From: Climacteris rufus
Taxonomy: Eukaryota > Chordata > Aves > Passeriformes > Climacteridae
Length of the DNA stretch: 64,000 bases
Direction: 5' to 3'
NCBI GenBank assembly: GCA_013398175.1
Contig: VZRZ01005967.1
Coordinates: 1,320,833-1,384,832 of the forward strand
The notes below the pieces were generated by a model. It saw only the letters and a list, made by a program, of their open reading frames with translations. It was not told the origin of the DNA and did not search any database. Shown here one piece after another: positions 13,401 through 25,510 of the stretch (the stretch's first letter is position 1; each line of letters begins with the position of its first letter). The position numbers and the translations under genes were made by a program.

Positions 13401-14049
13401 CACACTGTATATTAATGTAGTCCACTTTCAGCACTATATAAATAGTATTGTAAATACATACCTGCAGAGTGTCTGCAGTTATATGGTCATCACACAGACT
13501 CCCTCTGTGCTCTCCTAATATATATCCAGTATATATCTCTGCGTGTATCACATCTTGCTAACCCAGGCAGCATACTACAGCTGCTGTTCCTCTCGAGGAG
13601 GTATCTGTAAAATGAACACTTGCGAAACCAAAATTTTGGGATGGCTCTAAGCAGAACACATGGGCATACTGTTACTTGATCTTTTCATACCTGCCCAGTC
13701 CTTTTCTTCGTACAGGGCTACTGCACAAGATGAGCTGGGTGTCAATCCAAAATGTAGGCTGGTCCTCTGGATAGAGCAGAAGACAAGGTGTGACTTCAAT
13801 AAGTGGGAGGTTTCTTGGCTTCCCAAAGAGGGATGTAGTGAAGGGCTAGTCAGAAAAATCCTTTGTTTGTATCAAAAGTCTAAAAATGTGACAAGTACAC
13901 TAGCAGCGGGTTCTTTAATTTTCATCCACTGCAGTAGCAGGGCCCACATCCTAAACTTTTCCTTTATTTCAGCAAGAACCCTGGCAATGCCATCAATTCC
14001 CCTGTGGTGCTTGCATGCACATATTCAGCATAGCCTGAAATCTAAATAA

Positions 14050-14540
14050 GAGTTTCTGGGTGCCTGTGGTAGATGAGGCTCTTTCCCTCCGCTGCACCTT
14101 GGAGCCTGTTCAAGCTCGCGGTAGAAATCCTGGGCTGCCCACAGGGCCCGGTTCTTTCCTGGGGCTGGAGAGGCTGCTGGTTCGGGAGAGACCCCCGTGT
14201 CCCCTGGCCGCCTTCGCAGGGGTGGCTCTTCACCCCGAGCTGCGCCTGCCCGTCTGTGGTGGCCCTGCAGTGTCCTGTGAACAACTCAGGCTGGCTCCCA
14301 TCCCGGGGACGCTCCTTTGGGTTTGCCAGTGGCAGCTACCACGCGTCTGGGAGCAGGGCTGGGAGCTGGATACTCAGGCGCCTGCTGAATGTGCCAAGTA
14401 GGGGCGAGTGCTGGATTTGGGGCGCTCACCCCCTCTGCAGCAGGGCCTGCAGGTGGACCCCACGTTTTGGGCTGCAGCTGTTGATGTCCGTGGTGTCCCT
14501 GGGCAGGGAGAGGAGCCCTGTCTAGTTCCCAGAATGCTGG
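14050..14540. other. GC-rich block in AT-rich intron
   Basis: About 490 bases with markedly higher G+C and roughly twenty CpGs, with sharp edges against AT-rich flanks. Open frames on both strands (for example 150 codons at 14073-14525) are expected from low stop-codon frequency at this composition and show no recognisable domain. It could be a weak CpG island, a GC-rich regulatory element or a diverged repeat. I see no splice or protein evidence that it is an exon. Confidence 0.5.
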
Positions 14541-17500
14541 AGGACAGGAGGGAGAAAGGCATCTCCTTTTTAAAAGGAGTTGGTTTTTTTCTCACCCCTA
14601 TTCTTTATTCATAAACCTAACGCAGTTCCACAATTCCCAGACATGTAAAGCTGCAGGGCTTTTTTTGTTTTGTTTAAATCTTTCTGAACCAGCCAAATTT
14701 TTGAGGTTGGCACGAGGTGCAGCCAGTACCATGGCCTTCCAGGGCTTGCTTGGTCTAGAAGTCTGCAGATGTTTTCTGCTGGATCTGACTCTTAATGAAC
14801 AAAAAAGATTTTGGCGTCCTTATTTATTTATTTTCAAGGGGAAAATGTGGTTTAAAACGTTGATAATTATGTTTTACATGAACTACTCAGACTTTATGTG
14901 ACTGTATGGGAAAATGAATGCTCATCAATTTAAAAAAAATTTCTTTATTCATAAAGCATTCATATTTAAAGTGATCTGTCTTTTTTTTCCCCCTCCCCTC
15001 CTTAATGAAAACAGGGTTTGAGAAGTATTACAAATAATTATGTTTTTTAATTACATGGAGTTCTGCATCAGAATTCTTGAAGATGGCCCACTGTGATCCT
15101 CTGGTGAAAATACCAGGGCTTCTCAAAAGCTTTATAATTATCTGTTCTCACTGCTCCTCTCTTTGGAATATACATATAGTAACTGAAAAAAGGAGAGAAA
15201 AAATATTCCAGGAGGGATCCACCTACACATGTGCATAGGTCAGGCACATACGTCTCATCCGGAATAATTATTTTTCTTTTGCAGCCGTCAGGTAGTACTT
15301 CCCACCATCAAAACCCAGCTTGTGTGCTCTTTCAGAGGGAATACTTATCGCAAAGCTGCAGCGCATTTTAATCAAGGTTCCCAGAGTAGTTTACAAGCAG
15401 TAATTGCCTCTTAAGGACAGGATGAAGTATTATACCCATTGTACTGATGGGTGAGCCAGGGCACAGGGAATCTAAATAACTGCAGTGTTAGTGAGCCAGT
15501 GGCAAAGCTGTGATCAGAGCTTTGGTGCCTTCATTCCTGGTGCTGCTAAGATACCTCCCCTTCAACCCACCAGTCTTCCTCTCTTTTCGTAAATAAAAAA
15601 AAGTTAGACTTTGACTTCCTTTTATTTTATATGACAAATTCTGTACTTGCTCTGAAGTTGATGTAAACCTGTGTGTGAATGTGCTCTTGTTTTATGTGTC
15701 TGCAAAGTGTGAAGGCCCCTGTGGCAGGACTTCTCTGGAATTCTGAACCTTATGCTTTGCTGCTGCCCTCCATGGCTCTGGTAAACCACTGGATCATCCC
15801 TAAAATAGCTTCTGTGGCGTCTGTTACTGATGTATCACCGCGGTGTGAGTGACAGAAAGAATTCCACTTTTCAGCACAACAGTTCACTTGCTAAATGATT
15901 CCCCAGCATGATACATGCTCTGTCTTGTATTTAATTATCTTGTAATTATCAAAGCAGTAATGAAGTTGTGCATAAGAAGTGTATGGATCAATATAAACAA
16001 CTAAAAATTATGAAGGAGCTGACAGGATGAGTCCAGCCATTCCTCAGATGTTAGTTTCCATTTTTCTGAAAAGCTTTTGCCTTTTTCTTTAAAACAACAT
16101 CAGAAAAGAGGATTTTAAGTTCTTATTGTTTATTCCTAGCTGAAGATGATCATGCACACATTCTCAGTGCTTTGTGAGAGGTGATGTGAGTGCTAATGAA
16201 AGTTTGTATTGGAGTAGTCCCTAAGAATATGATTATTGTTACGAATTTATTAACACCATGAAAGATTGCCTGTCCTAAGAGGTCTGCCAGTAAACGTCAT
16301 AATCATGAATAGGCAGAACCATGTGGTAGATTTGACTGAGCCCCTTTGACAATTCTATCATTTATTTAACTGTCTATCTTTAGAAGTTGCAAGGCTCACC
16401 TTTGGTTTCAGAGGCATGCTGAAACTCTCGCGCTGGATACATGGTGAGGGCAATAGAATACCAGAGTGCTCGCTTGCCTTTAACTACTAAATAATGTGGT
16501 TGCACATGACACAACAAGAACACAGGTATAATCCTGCCCTGTGAAGCAGGTCACATGTTCCAGGTTCTCTCTGTAATGTATGCAAAGTAGCTGCTTAAAT
16601 CGTTATGAGTGTGTAAATCACCATCTTCATAAACAATACCATCAAGGTACAGTCAGGCAACATGGCTCTTATGGGTTGGCTGGAGCTGGAATTTCAGAAG
16701 TTGAGGAGGTACGTCAGTGCATGTGAAGCAGATCTGCTGCTGCAGTGTAGTCTCTGCAATGTTTTGGCTTTCTGAGATGAATATTGCTAAGGCTGCCTTC
16801 TTCACATTGAAGTGCAGTGAAAGGAGGAGGATGTGAATGAGGCAAATGAGCAGCCTGTATGATTCAAGGCTTCCATGAAAAATTTGCTCCTTCTTTTTCT
16901 TCTGGCTTATTAAGTCAAGCAGCTGAAACCCATTTATTTCTCTGCCTAAGTTTAGTAAGTATTTGAAGCTCCGGTTCCTATGTCTGTCGTGCATTTGGGG
17001 AGGAAAAGATGTGTTGAGAGGTGTGTTAGAATCGTATCTTCTGTTTTAGCCATCATTTTCCTGTATAGGTTATGATACTGTTTTTGCTGTCTTTCTTTAA
17101 CATGCCGATGTAGTTTCCGTAACTGCTAAGTAACACTCCACACCTCTTCAACGCAAAGCTGACTAGTTCAGTGCTGAGTGAAACTGAAAGCGAGACTAGT
17201 CTTAAGAATCCTGCTGTACTTCTGCATAAAGTATAAATATGTGCCATTATAATTATTATTTCTTTATCATTGTTATTATTATTGGAGCTTGTATGTTCTT
17301 AGGGGGGGGAGAAGTAGGAGCACTGTATCATCACCTCCCCACCCCCAAATGTTGTATTTTGAATCACTTTAAGTAGTTGTTTGGAGTGTCTTTATTACAG
17401 TGAATCATGTTTTTAGTATATGTTTTAAACACACGTGTGGTGAGTTCATACTAAGGCAATGGAACCTTCTTTCATTTGCTATCATTTAATACTTTTGCAG

Positions 17501-18054
17501 CATGTAAAATGTCCCTGGTTCATAAACACGGGTAGACCTTCTATGCTGAAATCCTTTCCCTCAAATGTATAAGGGCCGGATAGTTCTGCTTAAAACATGA
17601 TTGCAGAGATGGTGACTTTGTAAATATAGTATATTCTCCTTTTGCTCAGAGATACTCTGGCTCTGAGTTACAGTTATCCAACATGAATTTTAGAAGAAAT
17701 ACCAGTGAAATGGCACTGGTAGAAGTAGTGAACAACTGAAGATGCTGGCAGCGGCCATCTGGTCTGTAAGTGCTACTGGAACATCAGTTTTCCTACTTCC
17801 TATATCTGTGCTGTGTCCTTTGGTGGTGGGACGAAAAACACAAGCAGCGCTCATCAACTTTCAGCACGTATGGAAACAAAGCTAAAGAGCAGGGGCATCC
17901 CCAATGCATTGGTAATTTGCTGAGAGCCTGCGGGCTGCATCTCATTTGCATTAAAAATGTGGAGATCGCTCCTGCCTTTATCTTAAGCAGGGGGACGTGG
18001 CTGGTAGGGGCAGCAGGGTCCAACACGGTTTGTTTTTCCTGGATCCCTGTGGTT
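14541..18054. other. Non-coding, presumed TRPS1 5' intron, second part
   Basis: AT-rich sequence without recognisable coding exons. It contains one fossil SINE-like segment (15372-15530). A short C/G homopolymer pair lies near 17302-17346. Nothing else supportable is seen. Confidence 0.55.
15372..15530. repeat. Ancient MIR-like amniote repeat, copy 1
   Basis: Contains a diverged series of MIR-type blocks in order: a TTTACAAGCAGTAATT segment, then GAAGTATTATACCCATT, then GGGTGAGCCAGGGCACAG, then an AGTGGCAAAGCTGTGATCAGAGC segment. These correspond to the MIR landmarks where a cattatccccattt block precedes gaaactgaggcacag and a later region recalls gtggcagagctgggat. The same blocks in the same orientation occur at 35980-36112. 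The family call is from memory of the MIR consensus, not from a search. Confidence 0.6.
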
Positions 18055-19160
18055 TGGGTCCAGCTAGAGCGCCACGGGACGGGACATGCCCCTGCCCGGG
18101 GCGGGCGGGGGCGCAGCGCAGCCGCCCCCGGCCCCATCCTGCCCAGCCCAGCCCTGGCTCCCCCGACCTGCCGGGCTGAGGGTTCCGGGACCCTTCGCTC
18201 GATGTTGGCAGCTCGGTGGGCCCCGACAGGGCTTTTCCATCTAGGCCTGGATGAAGCGCTCCTCGGCGGAGCGTGGAGCTGCTTCTCTGGTCTGTCTGGG
18301 ACTCTGCGGAGGGCTGGGTCAGCCAGTGCCCCGCACAGAAACGCTTTTGTGTTTTTTAACCAGTTTGGTAATGAAAGACAAGTTAAAGAAAGTAAGGAAA
18401 AAAACCCGAGCTTGTGCCTTTCAATAGAGATAACTGTTATCTCTTATAAAAGTCTACATAAGTGTAAGTAATTGCCTGCACTTGGCTCTGGTACAGTGGA
18501 AAAGCTGTGATCAGCAAACCCGCATTGTACTGGGCATGTAAGGGGAAGTTATTGGATGATATGGGACGTGTTGGCCTTAATGCCTGTCCTACCTCCCCTC
18601 CCTTGTTTACTTTCTTTGCAAGTCTTTCAAGGCGTAATAACAGTGGGAACGGGCGGGGGTTACCGCGCTGACTTTGAGCGACGAAAGTTTTGTTGGAATC
18701 GCTCTTAAAAGTAAAAAGAAAAGAAATGGAAGCCTGGCTGTGCTGCGGCGTCAGTCCGGCAGCCTTTGTTCAGCGCCGAAGTTCTGGATGCGTGTCGTGA
18801 ACGAGCATCACCGGGGAGCGCCGGCGGCGGGCACGGGGCGGGCTCCCGCGGCTCTGCCCGCCGCGGGCTGCGCAGGGAGGGGACGAACCGGGGCTTCCCC
18901 TTCCCGCCCGGATCCCGGCACCCGCAGCAGCGCTGTCGGCCAGAGCTGGAAGCACCGAGTGTGCCCGTGTCCGTGTGTCGGGGGTGCGGGGCTGCGGGTC
19001 ACGTTTGCAGTCGCATGAAGCGCTGCGCCGAGCAGCCGCCTCTCGCGTGTGTCCGCGTCCGTGTGCCAGCGCTGGCTCGCCTGCCTTATCGCAGGAAGTG
19101 TTGCGGAAAGCAGTTGCTCCTTCTCTCTGCCCGGTTCCCAGAACGTGGTGATTAACCACT
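18055..19160. promoter_or_regulatory. TRPS1: CpG island 2, candidate alternative TRPS1 promoter
   Basis: About 1.1 kb of high G+C with frequent CpGs. The densest parts are 18060-18240 and 18770-19080. It includes Sp1-like GC boxes near 18100-18115 and 18649-18658, and has AT-rich flanks. It lies in the presumed 5' intron, about 18.5 kb upstream of exon 2. A perfect GTAAGT donor sequence occurs at 18464-18469 on the + strand, so a non-coding first exon could end there. Open frames on both strands across the island (up to 233 codons) look like composition effects. The alternative-promoter role is inferred from CpG island behaviour in vertebrates; an orphan or antisense-transcript island is the main alternative. 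Confidence 0.6.
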
Positions 19161-19416
19161 CTTCCCCCCGCGCTGTCACTCAAGTGCTGGGCAGAAAACA
19201 GCAGTCACGGTTGTATCGCTCCGGCTTCAGGACAATCCTGTCTCAGTCTCTCCCTCTCTTCCCCTCCATTCCCCTCTGCCCAGTAAACTTAGATAAAGCC
19301 ATAAGAATGGATATAGTCCTTTTTTTTTGGTTTTGTCCTTCATTCTGAACGCCTTTATATATACGTGTATACATGAAACAACATTTTGTTTTATACTATA
19401 AAGATACATTAAAAAT

Positions 19417-19460
19417 AATGTATGTATGTGTGTGTATGTATATATNGTATATGTATATAT
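19417..19460. repeat. TG/TA microsatellite with ambiguous base
   Basis: Alternating TATG, TG and TA units with a single N at 19446. The N suggests an unresolved repeat length in the assembly. Confidence 0.85.
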
Positions 19461-20550
19461 GCATAAACCCCCGAATTGCGTTCCGCATTCTGTAGTGATA
19501 AACCTGTAGCAAGTACAGCTTTTGCCGTTCATAGGCTGGCCCTTTCAGGGACATCTTTGGAAATCACTTAGTAGTCCACATTTTAGGTAGGATGTGAATC
19601 TAGTCATTTTCCATGGAAAAAAACCCCAAAACCCGACAGTTTAGATGGAAATGGAGATACTAGGAGAAATACTTTTTTTCATCTAATCGTCTTGAAATTT
19701 ACGTTGGATATTCCATTAAAAAATTCTGTCTTAAACTGGTGTTTTCCACTTGTACTATTAAAAACTAATAAGATAAGGTCTTAAGATATTTGCATGTTCA
19801 CATACTATGTAATATCTCAATATATAAAATGGGTATGTCAAGAAGCCCAGAAACTAGCATTCCCTTTTGGAAAACTTAATTTTTTAATATATTTGTTTCT
19901 AGATTGTGGTCTGCAGACACATATAATCATGGTATGATACTGATTTGCAGTATCATATCATCCATGTAGGGGTTTTAATTAAAAGTTTGCTGTGAAGGGT
20001 GCATAGTGGTTCACTGTTATGTTTGAAGTTTGACAGCGGTCCAGGATCCAAAAATTTAGGAATGCTCATTGAGGAGAATTACAGTCCTAGATCATTACAT
20101 TTTGCTTTAATTTAATCCTATAATTTCTTTTTTCTCTCTTTTCAAACATGATTAAAACCAATGAGAAAGGAAATATTTGAAGTGATTTGCAAAGTTACTT
20201 GATTTTTATAAAATTACATGGTGTGATGTGCTGTATGTGCCAAACTACAGACAGACTTTCAGATCCTAAATTAAGTACTTTTTTTTTTTGTTCTGGTTTA
20301 AGCCCATTGAGACTTCTGCCAGTTGGGTTTTTCTCTTTTGTGATCATCTCGCTCATAATAGTCTGATGTTGCAGATACTTGCAGGAGCATAACAAAACTG
20401 GTAGCATCATGTATGTGGTTTGATTTTTAATTTATAGTATATTAAAGCATATTTCTATTCCGAAAGATGTTATATGAAACTACCTCAGTATATATTAAAA
20501 CAGGCGCTGGGCTCCTAACTAATCTAATAAGAATAACCAAGGTACACAAT

Positions 20551-20580
20551 AATTAATGCTTAAGGAATTAATGCTTAAGG
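20551..20580. repeat. Exact 15-bp tandem duplication
   Basis: The unit AATTAATGCTTAAGG occurs twice, back to back, with no mismatch (20551-20565 and 20566-20580). It is probably a replication-slippage duplication and, being perfect, is likely recent. Confidence 0.95.
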
Positions 20581-23500
20581 AAAAAAAAGGGGGTTCTTTA
20601 AAATAGAGAAACCTGTGTTTAAAAAAGACTTAAATACGTACCTTTTAAAAATAGGACTTTTGGTTTTTTGATCTGTGTTAAGGTCTAAGTACACAGCTTT
20701 ATGTGCTTTTTGATTGTATTTATTTACCTATTTGCTGCCAAATTTTTAAGTAATGTCACACCACAATCGTGGTGGAAATGGCTATCTAAACACCTGGAAC
20801 TAGTTTGTGGAAGAGATTGAATTGGCTTTTGCCAGAGGTTTCCTATGCTGGTGCAATGACACTGTTTTCTCCATTTTACATTCTACTCAGTCACTCTCAC
20901 TTTCAAAACTAAGATTACCAGAAACCAAAAAAAAAAGGCAACAGAAAGCTTATTTTCTTTTTCCATTCTATGGATGAAAATAAAGTGTGAGATGATGAAC
21001 TTTGTTACCTCTAGATGTGATAAACCAAAACAATTGGATGAACAATGCATAGTGAACAGCTCACATGTAATTCTTTGTTTAAATTAGTTTTTAATGCAAA
21101 ACAGGTCTTGTAAATGTCTCTTTTTTCCATTCCTACATACCTCGGGCATCATTGAACTGACAAGCAATACTTTAAAGAGATTTTTAATTATTTTTAATAT
21201 AATTCCAACTTTCATAAACCATAAAGAAACTTTCTTATCTAGTAAATAGGAAACATGGAATGAAATCTGTAGTCTGTATCAACATAAAACCACGTGTAAA
21301 CACAAAAAATGATGTTGACCTGCGTAACTGCTTGAGAGCATATAGATACAAAGTACACAAATCACTGTCCAGAGCAAGACTCTTTCCTTTGAAAAACTAA
21401 TACATTTTAATAATTATTTCCTGAGTTCTCACTTTTCAGAAATACCGTGAAAACATACGTAATATCTTTTAACCTCATTGTATGTGTATGTTGATGTTCT
21501 TGGCCTGCGACGTGTAAGTTGCTATGATTAAAGTCTATATTCATGTGAGTAACCATCAGTGTAAATCATACAACGAATTTGAAATATGCCGTGTTGTTTC
21601 TCTTTACTTTCTGAGGTATTTGGCACAAAATCATATTATTTCTTTAAATCAGTAATGTGTTGCATTTACTGGATGGTGCATGGCAGAAATGTTAAGTGCT
21701 GTTTTCAGATTACCTAAATATTTTTGTATTTTCCAAATATCCCCTAGCTGAGTTACTGTATTAAGACAAGTTGATAGTATGTAGTTCATAGTATATTCTT
21801 CCTTCCTTAGTCTAAAATCTTAAGCAGATTTTTGATCCTGGTCTTCAAATGCTGGGACTTGGAGAGAATCAGCCACAGTTATTTATGTAACATGAGAGAA
21901 AATGCCAGGGGGGATTGAGTCCAGGGATTGGAGTTCTTAATATCTTGAGCAAAGGCTGTGGAAATAAGGATGTATGTTTATATTAATTAATTACAGAGCA
22001 TTAAGAAAATAAGACCAAATCTAGAAGACCTCTTGTAATTAATCATGGCTTTGTTGGAATAATATCTACCTCTGACTTCTCCAGTGCCTCTTGCAATAAA
22101 GGCTGGAAGGTACCATGGGGCTGAGCGTCCAAAGCTTTGTGCTTAGTCTACTCATGGGGTATAAAACAGTGCCAGACAAACCAAAGTTGTCACAGCTGTG
22201 TCCTTTTAAGGTCAACACCAAAAAGACTCTTGTCAAGTTGACAGAGGGAGATGACTTACTGATGTAACCCAAGGCAAAAGAGATAAGCAATAAAAATAGT
22301 GTTACATTTCTGTTTGATAGAGTGACTTCTCCTGACAGCTTACAGAGAGAACCAAGCAGAGAAATGCACCAAGTTAGTTACCGTGACAGTGAAGCTGATA
22401 AACCACATAGAAATTTGATTGTGCCAATTCTCCTGGGTTTTGGAGTCAGAATTTTGATATATTTAATAAGGACTTACATAAAGTGGTCAAAATATGCCAA
22501 GTGTTAATTTCACTGAAATAAACTTTCTAAAAGGTAAATATAAATGTATAGTTTATTTCTAATAGTGCTGTTCTTTGGTATTCAGATGTAGACATAAGGA
22601 AAGAGAAAAATGATTAGACTTCTAGCATTCAAGAAGATTTTTATTTAGGAGAAAAGTATGCCAAAGATAGGATTCTCACTCATGGAAAGAGGTTCCTAGG
22701 CGGAAAGGGAACTTGCCTCTTGGTGTGGACCAGTTCATCAGCCTTCCATCTGGTTTCTGTATGGTATGGCTAGTTTTCTGTGCATTTAAAACTTGTTTAT
22801 AGTCAATGTGAAGGAATAACTGCTTTTCTAACCTGAAGTCCTGTGCAACACAGCGCACCAGCTTCTACCCAGAGCTTCTGCCGTGTAATATAAAAGCTGA
22901 ATGTCATTAGCATAGCTGACAGAAGTATAGTTTCAAAGCATTTTAATGACAAGGAGGGCATTATAATCCTCCTCTGCACATTACTTAATGAATCAGTTTG
23001 CTTGCAATAATAATTTTACTTTTCTGAAGCCAGGACTTATATTTCCTGCCAGATAAAGATTATTTTCACCTGAAATCCTTTTTCCTCCCTCTCTCTGCTT
23101 TAAAAAAGACATTTTAACTGTTCTCTCCTTTAAGGCCTGGCTTAATTTTGTTTCCCCACGCTGTCAGGGGTGGCTCTGTGTTCCCCGTGTGCTGGCAAGG
23201 TGGGCTGCAGGTGTGCAGGAGCCGTCAGCCAGGCCAGGGCTGTGGCCTCTGGCCCAGGACCCTCAGGGTGCAGTGACCTGCCCTGCCATGCTTCTGGGTG
23301 GGCAGTGGGTGCTGCTTTGGTATGGAGGTTTCTCGGGTTTTTCGGGTTTGTGTGACCCTTTCCTGGCTTGTGTGGGACTAGTGCCAGTTCCAGCGCTGGT
23401 TGAGTTTGCAAAGACAGAGGAGAAGAAGGGAGTTGGGCTCTCCAGAAGACAAGTAAGATCTTTTAATCCAAGCCTGAGTTGTCACTGGGAGACACGGTCT

Positions 23501-25169
23501 GACCAGGCCCCTGCCAGCCCTGGCAGGGCATTTTAGGCCAGAGTGTGGGTGCAGGCAGAGGGCAGGGCTTGGGCACAGATGGTGAAGGGATGGGCAGGGC
23601 CCCTTCAGGGCCAGCAGAGTTTAAGCCCACACAAAATTGCACACCCGGATTCTGGCTCCTGGATCTGCCCATGACACCTTCTGCTTGACTCGGTGACAGC
23701 TCTGCTCCTGATGAAAAATGTCACCAAGTTTCACTTGGAACTCTGTGAGGGTTACCCTCTCCTCTGCGCACTCAGCAGGGGAAATCTTCAGTCTTTGCAT
23801 TTTGTCACAAGCAGAAGCAAAACCACCGATATATTTAAAGGGGAAAAAAACCTTCATGTATTGTGTTAGGCAAAACCAAAATGCTGGAAAGGACTGCCAA
23901 ATCAAGGATTATCCAAGACACATGGTTCTAGCAAACAGTATGCACCATAAATAAATAAATACATGTTTAAATGCATTTCAGTGCAGCAGAAAGAAAAAAA
24001 GCAATAGTGATATGTTGTGCTAGTATGGAAAAAGAAGAAACATGGAACAAATGGCTTGGTGTTTACACAGCTAAACCAAAATAATAATGTGAAGGTTGGT
24101 CAGGCCCAAATGAACCCCATAAAAAGCTTTTTAGGAATTCTAAGAGTTGCATTGGTCAGTTTGACCACATCAGGCTTCTCTGTGCAGCCATCTCTGTTTT
24201 GGCATTGTGGATTATGTGAGAATAGGGTTGTTGCAACAATCCAGAGAGATGTGGTAGCTCCAAGGAGGAGCAGGGAGACAGGTAGTATTCTTTCCCCATT
24301 GAATTGGAGCAAAAGCTTTTATTCTCTTCAGTAGTGAGAGTAGCAGGTATCACCTGTTACCTGTTTAATTTCATCCAAAGAGATTAAGTTCAGTTGAAAA
24401 TTGTAGCATGCAGAATTTCAATGTTTTGTGTTACAAAAAAAATAAAAAATATTTTTTTGATGACCAGCAAGGCGTAGTCTCAAAGTGCCTGAACTTGCTC
24501 TACAGGCATCCTATCTGTAGACTGCTGTCCTATTCAGACTTTGTATACAATTGGCTGAAAATAACTTTGCCTGTTGTTTTTTTTTTTCCCACTTTTAAGT
24601 GTAGCTCTGGTTGGATTATTCTGGCAAACTCTGTGTCGGCAACTCTGGATGTGTCTTTTATGAAACCTATGTAGAGGGCTGAAGAATTGCCTTCTCATTG
24701 CATTTTTAATTACTAAAATGTCTTCAAAATACAAAAAGAACTGTACAATACCTGCTTGGAGTATGGCACAATCACACATATAAATGACTGGTAAGACAGT
24801 AGATAGAAAGAATGGCTTTTTTGACAAACCATGTGTAATGTTCAGTTAATTCCTGCTGCCAAAGTACGTAATACATATCTTCTATATAGTTTGAAGGCAG
24901 AAGACAGTGTCTTTTTAAAACTACTTACCTTAAAGGGAATAGCAGAAGATCACTATGAAAATAAAAATATTTAAAAAAAAATGATAGAGACAAAGAATAA
25001 CATTTACCCCAACTGCTTTTGAGGAAACAGTTCCTTTGGTATGTATATTTTTAAGGAATAGTGGTAAGTCTGTGCATACCCTGAAAGATGGATTTGTGTA
25101 TGTTGTTCTGAAGTTCTGTGGGAATTGTCAGCAGTGGGTAGCTCTTTGAACATCAACCACAGTATGTAA

Positions 25170-25510
25170 TCCTTTTTATGAAGTGACCCACCTTTATCCT
25201 AAAATTAGGTACAGTTTTTTTGCCTTGACAGCGTCTGGTGGAAGGATGTTTCATAGCCTCACTGCTTTGTCAGTTAAAACCCTTCCTTCTCATTTTCAGC
25301 CCAAAGTTAATCATGGCTAGTCTATTTGTTCTTATGCCAACTGGATCCTAAGCTTTTCCCTCCCTAATGTTTACCTGCTGCTAGCAATTGTGTTTCTAGT
25401 CTAAATGAGCTGTACTTCACATGTTCATATGGAGAACAGTTATATCTTCTGTATCTTCATTAATTTTCATTGAAATTAATCTTTGTTGAACATTTTTAAA
25501 TGGTTTTAGT
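25170..25510 (-). repeat. Ancient, diverged CR1/L3-like LINE 3' fragment
   Basis: Read on the + strand, the segment contains landmarks in an order that I recognise from the reverse complement of old CR1/L3-type LINE 3' ends in amniotes: a GATGTTTCATAGCCT motif, then ACTGCTTTGTCAGTTAAAA, then CCTTCCTTCTCATTTTCAGC, then TTTGTTCTTATGCCAAC, then TTCCCTCCCTAATGTTTAC. It is heavily diverged and has no usable ORF. The element orientation is therefore minus. The family name comes from recall and needs a repeat-library comparison. Confidence 0.5.

Larger units (their letters stand above)
451..14049. other. Non-coding, presumed TRPS1 5' intron, first part
   Basis: AT-rich sequence with stop codons in all frames; no ORF here exceeds about 130 codons and none resembles a known protein. 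It contains a fossil palindromic repeat (5609-5696), a long A tract with an ambiguous base (6872-6901), an AC microsatellite (7455-7476) and many short T or A runs. A block around 3530-3760 keeps several CpGs in an otherwise depleted background. I see no other gene. Confidence 0.6.

Noticed and set aside
13660..14525. ORFs of 113 to 150 codons in and beside the GC-rich block
   Set aside because: Mutually overlapping frames without conserved motifs or plausible splice sites.
17770..18471. 233-codon + strand ORF running into CpG island 2
   Set aside because: No recognisable domain, composition changes abruptly inside it where the island begins, and its C-terminal part is typical of GC-rich random reading frames. 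Kept only as part of the CpG island entry.
18766..19183. Overlapping ORFs of 123 to 137 codons on both strands in CpG island 2
   Set aside because: Arg/Ala/Gly/Pro-rich frames on both strands at once are the expected result of high G+C and few stop codons, with no homology that I can see.
23509..23528. Short hairpin CCCTGCCAG/CTGGCAGGG as a terminator or small RNA
   Set aside because: Nine-base arms in a G+C-rich stretch are weak evidence, and intrinsic terminators do not apply in a vertebrate nuclear genome.
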